A DNA stretch of 12,523 nt from CAZSXS01 sp964611385 (lineage in GTDB: Bacteria > Bacillota > Clostridia > Lachnospirales > CAYPQA01): assembly GCA_964611385.1 (NCBI GenBank), contig CAZSXS010000093.1, positions 1 to 12,523 of the forward strand, read 5' to 3'. Every line of letters starts with the position of its first letter. The first letter of the stretch is position 1. Below the pieces are notes generated by a model. The model searched no databases and was not told the DNA's origin. It saw only the letters and a program-made list of their open reading frames with translations. Below, one piece after another: positions 1 through 5,566 of the stretch. The position numbers and the translations under genes are program-made.

Positions 1-58
1 CCCCCATACCCCCTTCCTCCACCTTTCAAAAAAGCCGGGCATGAGGATGGAGGTAATA
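1..58 (-). repeat. Partial copy of a dispersed repeat element, cut by the window edge
   Basis: On the minus strand, positions 43-12 match positions 4177-4208 (plus strand) at 29 of 32 bases. The shared core runs CATG, then T or C, then CCGGCTTTTTTGAAAGGTG, and ends in GGAAGG. The flank at 58-44 (TATTACCTCC...) also loosely resembles the outer end of the other copy (TATAACACCCTCC). The copy starts about 14 bases after the stop of the DUF4886 gene and runs off the window, so its hairpin part cannot be seen. It lies in the opposite orientation, relative to transcription, to the copy at 4165-4270. Confidence 0.7.
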
Positions 59-71
59 TATCACTTTTAAT

Positions 72-845
72 TTATAAAGAGTCAGATGTTTTTCCTATAA
101 AAAAACTGTGAACAACTTGCTTGATGGTATCCAGTAAGGCAAGCTCTACCTTCGTCTCTCCAGTTGTGGGAGGCACGAATGCATTTTCCAAACAGTTCCC
201 TCTTAGTAGTTTCTCATACCATACTGCGGCAGTCGCATACCTGCCGTAGATCAGATCCATATGGAAGCGATCTCTGCACAGTGATTGTCCCCCGTTCAAA
301 ACAACAAAGCCTTTCTCTCCCCGAATCCGCTGAATCACTTCTCCGCAGGGAATCTGTTCAAGGCCAAGTGTCCCCGCCACTTCCCCATAGGCTTGCTTTA
401 AGGCCTCGTACATGCGAGCTTGGCTGCATTCGTATTTAGGAAAGGCTTCGTGGGTACTCCCATGTTCATAAGCCCAAGTCTGGTGTATGAGCTGCTTCGC
501 ACCGGGTACGCACTGTCTAACGTAGTCCGAAAGCTTCACGATATAAGGGAAATAGGTTTCAATAAAGCCACTGTCATGGCTGGCCTGTTGCAGAGTCACA
601 AAATCCCAGTCCTCCTCGGCCAAGGCCTCCCCCACCGAAAGCATCCTGCCGGTATCCTTGCCGTTCAGCTCGTATACATAGCCGGGATGCTGACTTTCGA
701 CCATTTCCCAATGGGTCTTTAAAGAGCAGCCAGGAATCAAAAGGTTGACGACCTTTGTTTCCTTTCCGCCACACTTTGCCATGTCATGCAAATAGTTGGT
801 AGCGTCCTGTGAAAAGCTGTTGCCGATTGCCAATATTTTGGTCAT
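72..845 (-). CDS. DUF4886 family SGNH/GDSL-hydrolase-like protein
   Basis: Predicted 257-residue soluble protein. The N-terminus reads MTKILAIGNSFSQDATNYLH, the hallmark opening of DUF4886 proteins, with the GNSFS block (Ser10) in the position of the SGNH/GDSL nucleophile motif. Near residues 193-197 a DRFH segment followed by GRYATAAVWYEKL fits the C-terminal Asp-x-x-His block of this fold. It is therefore likely an esterase or carbohydrate-modifying hydrolase, but the substrate is unknown. There is no signal peptide, so it is probably cytoplasmic. I chose the start at 845 because AGGGGGA lies 5 bases upstream; the more upstream ATG at 860 has no such site. It lies 47 nt behind the M28 peptidase gene with no terminator between, so the two are probably co-transcribed from the promoter near 2261-2295. 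Confidence 0.85.
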   Translation of the reverse strand: MTKILAIGNSFSQDATNYLHDMAKCGGKETKVVNLLIPGCSLKTHWEMVESQHPGYVYELNGKDTGRMLSVGEALAEEDWDFVTLQQASHDSGFIETYFPYIVKLSDYVRQCVPGAKQLIHQTWAYEHGSTHEAFPKYECSQARMYEALKQAYGEVAGTLGLEQIPCGEVIQRIRGEKGFVVLNGGQSLCRDRFHMDLIYGRYATAAVWYEKLLRGNCLENAFVPPTTGETKVELALLDTIKQVVHSFFIGKTSDSL

Positions 846-892
846 AGCTCCCCCTAGCAATGCGCTTTATGCATTAAGCTTTATTTGTTTCG

Positions 893-2215
893 TTAGGCTT
901 GTGCTTCCTTTGCAACTTTAGTTTCTTTTTCTTCTTTTGGCGCTTTAATCCCTTCTTTATCCCTGCCAAAATACTCATTGATCGACTCTACCATCTTCTT
1001 TGGCATTTCTCTGGGAACGGGGAATACCTTTGCATTGACAACACGCTCGGTGAAGAGCTTGACAAAGTTGGCAGTTTGATCTAAGGAAGCGGCAGAAGTC
1101 CAGTCGATTTTGTCGTTCCTGCAATGGATGCCTTTACCCGATTTTCCGAAGCTAACAGCAGGTATACCCTTGTCTGCAAAGGAGGTGGAATCACTGGAAT
1201 AAACCTCTTGCTTGATATCCAGGTAAAGACCGACTTCCTTTGAGAGGTATGTAATCATTTGCACAAGGCCTTCTTCGGCGGTGATCTTTGCGAAATGAGT
1301 GCCAAGAACCTGTCCGGCTAAGTCCACATTGATCACAAATAGGATGTCCTTCAATTCTTCCTCATGCCGTTTGACATAGTCAAGGCTGCCCAAAAGCCCC
1401 ATTTCTTCTGAACCACACCAGATGAAGCGTAGATTTCTCTTTGGCTGATGCTCCTTAAAGTACCGGCAAAGCTCCATGATAATTACAGAACCGGCAGCGT
1501 TGTCGTAGATGCCTGGGCTGAAGGGTACACTGTCGTAATGCGCTGTGAAGACAATGGTGTCGTTAGATCCGTCAGAACCTTGGATATCCGCAATGACGTT
1601 TTGGGAAGTGGCCTTGTATTCCTCCTGCTGCAAATTCAAACGAACGGTTGTAGCTTCGCTTCGGATAATATTCATCGCATCAATGGCTCGGATCGTGACG
1701 CCCGGAATCTGTGCGACTTCGCCTCCGTCTTTGTCCTTCAGGTGGCGTTCACGCCGAAGCGCTTTGACTTCTAGGTCGGTATTTTCAAGATCATCCATCG
1801 GTTCGCCGCTGGCGCAAATGAAGCCCACGGCTCCAGCCTTCACCAGTCGATGATACATTTTTACATTCACAGCCTTGTTGAGAAGCACGATCTTCCCCTT
1901 GGCATCATAGAGGCTAAGCTCTTCTCCATCCTCTCCATATATAAGAGGAGCCACTAAGCCTTCCTCTAGCGTGTTGCCAGAAATGCCGTAGCCCGTAACT
2001 ACATATTCCTTTTTGAAAGGCTCAGTAACTTCAAGACTTACCTTTGATACCTGAGCCCGGTTCACCTGAAATTCTTCAATCCTACCCTCTACTCCAAAAC
2101 TGGCGAGTTCCTGTTGAAACAGCTTGGCAGCCTTTAGTTCTTCTGGGGTTCCTCCCAGTTTAACAAAGTTTAATTTCTCTAGCAGAGCATAAGCTCTCTT
2201 TCCGCATACTTCCAT
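893..2215 (-). CDS. M28 family zinc metallopeptidase with PA-like insert
   Basis: Predicted 440-residue peptidase, probably an aminopeptidase. The M28 metal-ligand set is visible: AHYDS (His226), YDNAAG (Asp238, bridging), GSEEMGLLGS (Glu270 catalytic, Glu271 ligand), NVDLAG (Asp298) and GIHCRND (His364). Residues about 85-140 (VAPLIYG... GKIVLLNKA ... KAGAVGFICAS) look like a protease-associated (PA) domain inserted before the catalytic core, common in this family. No signal peptide or transmembrane segment is seen. Most PA-containing M28 enzymes are secreted, so a cytoplasmic site is a mild oddity. The C-terminal 25 residues are a Lys/Glu-rich tail. The start at 2215 is preceded by AAGGAGG at 5-base spacing; the in-frame ATG at 2239 would bury that site in the coding region. 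It is the first gene of a two-gene unit with the DUF4886 protein. Confidence 0.9.
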   Translation of the reverse strand: MEVCGKRAYALLEKLNFVKLGGTPEELKAAKLFQQELASFGVEGRIEEFQVNRAQVSKVSLEVTEPFKKEYVVTGYGISGNTLEEGLVAPLIYGEDGEELSLYDAKGKIVLLNKAVNVKMYHRLVKAGAVGFICASGEPMDDLENTDLEVKALRRERHLKDKDGGEVAQIPGVTIRAIDAMNIIRSEATTVRLNLQQEEYKATSQNVIADIQGSDGSNDTIVFTAHYDSVPFSPGIYDNAAGSVIIMELCRYFKEHQPKRNLRFIWCGSEEMGLLGSLDYVKRHEEELKDILFVINVDLAGQVLGTHFAKITAEEGLVQMITYLSKEVGLYLDIKQEVYSSDSTSFADKGIPAVSFGKSGKGIHCRNDKIDWTSAASLDQTANFVKLFTERVVNAKVFPVPREMPKKMVESINEYFGRDKEGIKAPKEEKETKVAKEAQA

Positions 2216-2260
2216 TTTTTCCTCCTTGTATTCAAGCATCTGCTTGGTAGAATGGCTAGG

Positions 2261-2295
2261 AGTCTAAGTCTATCCCCTTTGGGATGGACTGTCAA
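2261..2295 (-). promoter_or_regulatory. Probable sigma-A promoter for the M28/DUF4886 unit
   Basis: On the minus strand a perfect -35 box TTGACA (2295-2290) is followed after exactly 17 bases by TAGACT (2272-2267), matching 4 of 6 bases of the -10 consensus. A second TAGACT follows directly (2266-2261). Transcription would start near 2260, giving a leader of about 45 bases before the AAGGAGG ribosome binding site. The -35 box lies only 2 bases beyond the inverted repeat of the preceding terminator. Confidence 0.65.
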
Positions 2296-2297
2296 GG

Positions 2298-2349
2298 TTT
2301 TGCAACAAAAAAACCACAGCGAATGCACTGCGGTTTTTTTGTTGCAAAA
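2298..2349 (-). terminator. Rho-independent terminator of the efflux operon
   Basis: A perfect 18-bp inverted repeat (TTTTGCAACAAAAAAACC at 2298-2315, complement at 2332-2349) encloses an inner stem. In the minus-strand RNA the centre folds as CCGCAGUG-CAUU-CGCUGUGG, all pairs allowing G-U, followed by seven U. On the plus strand the same inner stem has two A/C mismatches, so it is best adapted to the minus strand. It starts 8 bases after the stop codon of the ATPase gene and should end the six-gene operon. Confidence 0.9.
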
Positions 2350-2357
2350 TTTTTGTA

Positions 2358-3029
2358 CTAGATGACCTGTCCGTCTTGCACCTTGATAATTCGTTTAGTC
2401 ATGTTGGCAATGTTCCCGTCGTGAGTGATTAAGATAATGGTCTTGCCTTCCTGGTTCAACTCTTGCAAGTACCCCAGCACCTCCATACCTGTTTTTTGAT
2501 CCAAGGCGCCTGTCGGCTCGTCAGCTAGAATAATGGAGGCATTTCCGACAAGCGCACGAGCAATGGCTACTCTTTGCTGCTGACCTCCGGAGAGCTGATT
2601 GGGTCTATGGTGATAGCGATCTGCAAGACCCACCTTGATCAGCATCTCCATGGCTCTTTTCTTTGCCTCTCGGTAGCTCTTTCCCTGGAGTAAGATGGGC
2701 AGCGCCACGTTATAAAGAGCCGTGTACTTAGAGATCAGGTTGAACTTCTGAAACACAAAGCCAATTTTTCTGTTTCGAATCTTCGCATAAGCGTTTTCCG
2801 ATTGCTTTTTGATGTCGTCTCCATCCAAGATATACCTTCCAGAATCAATGGTATCAATGAGACCAATCAAGTTCATCAAGGTTGACTTTCCAGAACCGGA
2901 AGGACCCAAAATGGAGATAAATTCTCCTTCCTCTACATCCAGGGAGATACCGTTTAAGACGCTCACCTTATTGTTGCCCTTTCCGTAGGCTTTATAGATA
3001 TCACTCATTTCTATTACCTTTCGGCTCAT
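2358..3029 (-). CDS. MacB/LolD-type ABC transporter ATP-binding protein
   Basis: Predicted 223-residue nucleotide-binding subunit that powers the MacB-type permease encoded upstream. Motifs in order: Walker A GPSGSGKST (42-50), Q-loop Gln94 in FVFQKFNLI, signature LSGGQQQR (146-153), Walker B IILADEPTGALD (166-177) and H-loop His203 in LITHD. These match the MacB/LolD/YknY class, in which the ATPase is often a separate polypeptide in Gram-positives. The start at 3029 is supported by GGAGG 6 bases upstream; the ATG at 3050 would overlap the preceding stop and has no clear site. The gene follows the lipoprotein gene after 17 nt and is the last of the operon, directly before the terminator. Confidence 0.95.
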   Translation of the reverse strand: MSRKVIEMSDIYKAYGKGNNKVSVLNGISLDVEEGEFISILGPSGSGKSTLMNLIGLIDTIDSGRYILDGDDIKKQSENAYAKIRNRKIGFVFQKFNLISKYTALYNVALPILLQGKSYREAKKRAMEMLIKVGLADRYHHRPNQLSGGQQQRVAIARALVGNASIILADEPTGALDQKTGMEVLGYLQELNQEGKTIILITHDGNIANMTKRIIKVQDGQVI

Positions 3030-3046
3030 ACAGCACCTCCAAATGC

Positions 3047-4090
3047 TCAATAAACAAGTATCTTATCAATGGTCTTTTCGTCTTCCTTATACCGCACAAT
3101 GATGGTGTTCCCTGATTTTATTTTCGTCAAGGCCAGCTCATTTTCCTCAACGCCATTTGGCCCAAAGCTTACCGTCATAACGGGTATCCCTACGGGGATA
3201 ATAAAATCAAGCTCCTCGCCTGTATAAACCTTTTCCCGAGCACGACCACCAAAGCCTCCAAGTCCCCCCTGTGGCAGTTGATCCGGATTGATGGTCATGA
3301 CAGAGCCGTCGGGTCTTGTAACTGTCATGCTGCCGTCCTCACCCCGCTGAATGTTCACCGCTCCCTGACCTTGACCTGGCCCCATGAATATGCCTCTGCC
3401 GCCCGGCGTTCCTTGATCCGTTGCTGATCCTTGGGCAGCGGCTGATGTTTGATCAGCCGCAATCCTTTTTCCATCAGCAGCACCTTGGTCTACGGCAACT
3501 CCTTTGTCACCGGCTGCTGTCGGATCGCTTATAACTGCTTCTTGGATGATCATGCCTGGAGCTCCGCCTTCAGCGACGGAGCCGATAACCGTTGTGGTCT
3601 TAAAATCTCCACTGACACCAACACTGCCGCCGTCCACAGCAACAAAAACAGTATCCTGCATCAGTCCCTCGCCAGCTTGACCTCCCTCCAGAATTCGCCT
3701 GCGAACAGGGTTCCCGTTTTCGTCCAACATTTGGCCTCCGCCTGGGCCAAAACCAGGAGCACCGACACCGGTGAAAGTCCCAAAGCCTTCCCCAGGAATG
3801 ATGGGGGTTCCCTCTATCAGCTTGATGGTTACTTCATTGCCAATAATGGTTGCAACTTCACCATATATGGTTTTAGCCTGCGTGGTTTCAACAGCAACCC
3901 CAGAAGGACTTGCGCTCGGACTTGCCTCCGAGCCTTGCGCCACTTGCTCAGGCGTACTGCTTGGATCAGCAGCCGCAGTTTGCCCTGAACTCTGCGGGCT
4001 CGAACTTGTGCCAAGAGTCTCCACCGGCTTTTTGGAACAGGCTGTAAACAAAACCGCACAGCATAGTAAAACAGCAATTCTTTTTTTCAT
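3047..4090 (-). CDS. Gly/Ala-rich lipoprotein of an ABC efflux operon
   Basis: Predicted 347-residue lipoprotein. A Lys-Lys-Arg N-terminus and hydrophobic stretch (5-16) lead to a lipobox-like LFTAC, with Cys18 as the lipidated residue. Residues 20-70 are a Ser/Pro/Ala/Gln-rich linker. A small beta-rich segment follows (IYGEVATIIGNEVTIKLIEG, 75-94), resembling the opening of DUF5666-like domains. Low-complexity Gly/Pro-rich stretches occupy 100-122 and 229-284, with an Asp-Gln-Gly/Ala region at 190-230. The C-terminus (LTKIKSGNTIIVRYKEDEKT, 321-340) again looks like a DUF5666-type closing segment. The specific function is unknown; placed between permease and ATPase genes, it is probably an accessory subunit outside the membrane. 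AGGAGA precedes the start by 7 bases. Confidence 0.8.
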   Translation of the reverse strand: MKKRIAVLLCCAVLFTACSKKPVETLGTSSSPQSSGQTAAADPSSTPEQVAQGSEASPSASPSGVAVETTQAKTIYGEVATIIGNEVTIKLIEGTPIIPGEGFGTFTGVGAPGFGPGGGQMLDENGNPVRRRILEGGQAGEGLMQDTVFVAVDGGSVGVSGDFKTTTVIGSVAEGGAPGMIIQEAVISDPTAAGDKGVAVDQGAADGKRIAADQTSAAAQGSATDQGTPGGRGIFMGPGQGQGAVNIQRGEDGSMTVTRPDGSVMTINPDQLPQGGLGGFGGRAREKVYTGEELDFIIPVGIPVMTVSFGPNGVEENELALTKIKSGNTIIVRYKEDEKTIDKILVY

Positions 4091-4121
4091 TTTTATCTCT
4101 CCTAAATGCTTTATTTATCAA

Positions 4122-4148
4122 ATTGTACTTTCAAAAATAGTCTTTCAA
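4122..4148 (-). promoter_or_regulatory. Possible weak internal promoter for lipoprotein and ATPase genes
   Basis: On the minus strand TTGAAA (4148-4143) and TACAAT (4127-4122) resemble -35 and -10 boxes, but the spacing is only 15 bases, shorter than ideal. The surrounding 75 bases are AT-rich. Such a promoter would keep the last two genes expressed despite the strong hairpin element directly upstream. It rests on consensus resemblance only. Confidence 0.25.
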
Positions 4149-4164
4149 AATTTCCATGAGATCT

Positions 4165-4270
4165 ATAACACCCTCCCATGTCCGGCTTTTTTGAAAGGTG
4201 TGGGAAGGAGGAGGAAAACTTTTTTCGCCGTTTGAAAAAAAGTTTTCCTCCTCCTTCCCACACGGTGTTA
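4165..4270 (+). repeat. MITE/REP-like repeat element with a 28-bp perfect hairpin
   Basis: Lying between the permease stop and the lipoprotein gene, this 106-bp unit has short terminal inverted repeats TAACACC (4166-4172) and GGTGTTA (4264-4270). Inside is a perfect 28-bp inverted repeat (4198-4225 and 4236-4263, beginning GTGTGGGAAGGAGGAGG) around a 10-base loop. ATCT occurs directly outside both ends (4161-4164 and 4271-4274), a possible 4-bp target duplication, though so short a match could be chance. Positions 4177-4208 recur at the window start (29 of 32 bases), so the element is dispersed. It encodes no protein. It is not an intrinsic terminator, since no U tract follows the stem on the minus strand, but in the operon mRNA it would form a very stable stem-loop that could affect processing or the expression ratio of the flanking genes. 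Confidence 0.75.
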
Positions 4271-4279
4271 ATCTTTTTG

Positions 4280-5566
4280 TTATTCCGCATTTAATGCATC
4301 CAGTGGCTTTAGCTTTGAAGCCTTGGAGGCTGGGTAAAAGCCGAAGAATATTCCGGTCAAAACAGAAAATCCAAGTCCCAGAATTAGACCGTCCACGGAG
4401 GCCAGATAGCTGATGGATGTGTAGGATAATAAAAAGGGAGCGTAGTAGGATAAGAGTACGCCTAAAAGCCCGCCCATGACGCTGATAAAGATGGCCTCCA
4501 ATAAAAATTCAAATAGGATTACCCTCCGGGAAGCGCCTATGCTTTTTAAAATCCCGATTTCTCTGGTGCGCTCCTTGACCGCTACCATCAGTACGTTCAT
4601 GATGCCAATGCCGCTGACGATTAAAACAATGGCCGCCACTGCCATCAACAAGGCAGACATGGTGTTGGAGGTCTGCATGGCTGATGATAGCGTGCTTCCT
4701 GCGTCCGTCACCGTGTAACTGCTGCTGCTTCCGCTCCCACAAACTTCCTCTATGTAGTCCTTGATCTCTTGCATGGCTGGCTTCACGGAGTTGATGTCGT
4801 TGGCCAACGCTATAAAAGTGTTGGCTCCGCCGCCACCCATTATGAGTACTGCTCCCCCGCCGCCTCGTGCGCCAAAGCTTCCGCTGGTGTACTTCAAAGC
4901 CACGTTGTAAGGGATGAAGGCCATGTCGTCGGCTGAGCCGGAGTTGCCTTCCTGTCCTCTTCCACCGCCAGCCGAAACACCTCCGCTGCCGCCGATCCGC
5001 TCCAAAATGCCCACAACCGTAAAGCTTGCACCCTTAATGCTTACCTTTTCTCCAATGGCTGAATCCATATCCTCACCGAAAAGATTGGTCGCTACATTGT
5101 AGCCTAGCACTGCTACTCGATTGCGTAAGTTCCCGTCCTCGTCAGTAAAGAACTCCCCTTCGCTTAGGTTTAAGTTGGATATGGTGGCATAGTCTTCGTT
5201 TATGCCTTGCACAATGATGTTTTGAGAAGCAGAGCCGTAAACGATCGTAGAGGAAGTGGAAGTGCTGACCCCAACGGACTTCACATGATCCAATAGCAAA
5301 GGCATCTGTAGGGCATCGTCCTTGGTAAAGCTTCTTACGGTTCCTCCAAAGGCTAAGCGACTCATTCCGCCCTGGGTAATCGTGATGGTTTCAACGGAAA
5401 GCCGCTTGTATTGCGCGGATACGGCGGCCTCGCTGGCCTTTCCTATACCCACCACCATGATGATGGTAAAGGTTCCGATGATGATACCCAGAGAGGTCAA
5501 AAATACCCGAAATTTATTAGTGGATATACTTAATAAAACACCTCGGACTTGCTCTATGGGTCTCAT
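4280..5566 (-). CDS. MacB/FtsX-type ABC transporter permease
   Basis: Predicted 428-residue permease with the MacB topology: one transmembrane helix near the N-terminus (about 21-43), a large extracytoplasmic domain (about 45-300), then three helices (about 303-328, 349-375, 391-412). The FtsX-domain signature KERTREIGILKSIGAS (331-346) and the ending FYPASKASKLKPLDALNAE are typical. It has no fused ATPase, unlike Gram-negative MacB; the ATPase is the separate gene at 2358-3029. The external domain carries unusual Gly/Ser-rich loops at 191-212, 229-248 and 277-283, not usual for MacB. The start ATG overlaps the stop of the adaptor gene (ATGA), with GGGGGG upstream, so translation is likely coupled. 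In MacB-type pumps this subunit moves mechanically to drive export rather than forming a continuous channel. Confidence 0.93.
   Translation of the reverse strand: MRPIEQVRGVLLSISTNKFRVFLTSLGIIIGTFTIIMVVGIGKASEAAVSAQYKRLSVETITITQGGMSRLAFGGTVRSFTKDDALQMPLLLDHVKSVGVSTSTSSTIVYGSASQNIIVQGINEDYATISNLNLSEGEFFTDEDGNLRNRVAVLGYNVATNLFGEDMDSAIGEKVSIKGASFTVVGILERIGGSGGVSAGGGRGQEGNSGSADDMAFIPYNVALKYTSGSFGARGGGGAVLIMGGGGANTFIALANDINSVKPAMQEIKDYIEEVCGSGSSSSYTVTDAGSTLSSAMQTSNTMSALLMAVAAIVLIVSGIGIMNVLMVAVKERTREIGILKSIGASRRVILFEFLLEAIFISVMGGLLGVLLSYYAPFLLSYTSISYLASVDGLILGLGFSVLTGIFFGFYPASKASKLKPLDALNAE

Noticed and set aside
98..114. AAAAAACTGTGAA shared with 11509-11521
   Set aside because: One copy lies inside the DUF4886 coding region and the other in an AT-rich spacer, with no similarity in the flanks; probably coincidence.
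864..879. Imperfect palindrome GCTTTATGCATTAAGC between the peptidase and DUF4886 genes
   Set aside because: Short and with a central mismatch; it could be chance and has no terminator features.
3449..4235. Overlapping plus-strand open frames opposite the lipoprotein gene (179 and 154 codons)
   Set aside because: They are antisense to a gene with a lipobox, ribosome binding site and operon context; no ribosome binding site or recognisable domain was seen for them.
4198..4263. Perfect 28-bp inverted repeat as an intrinsic terminator between permease and lipoprotein genes
   Set aside because: The T/A runs lie inside the stem next to the loop; no U tract follows the stem on the minus strand. 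The similarity to the copy at the window start favours a repeat element.
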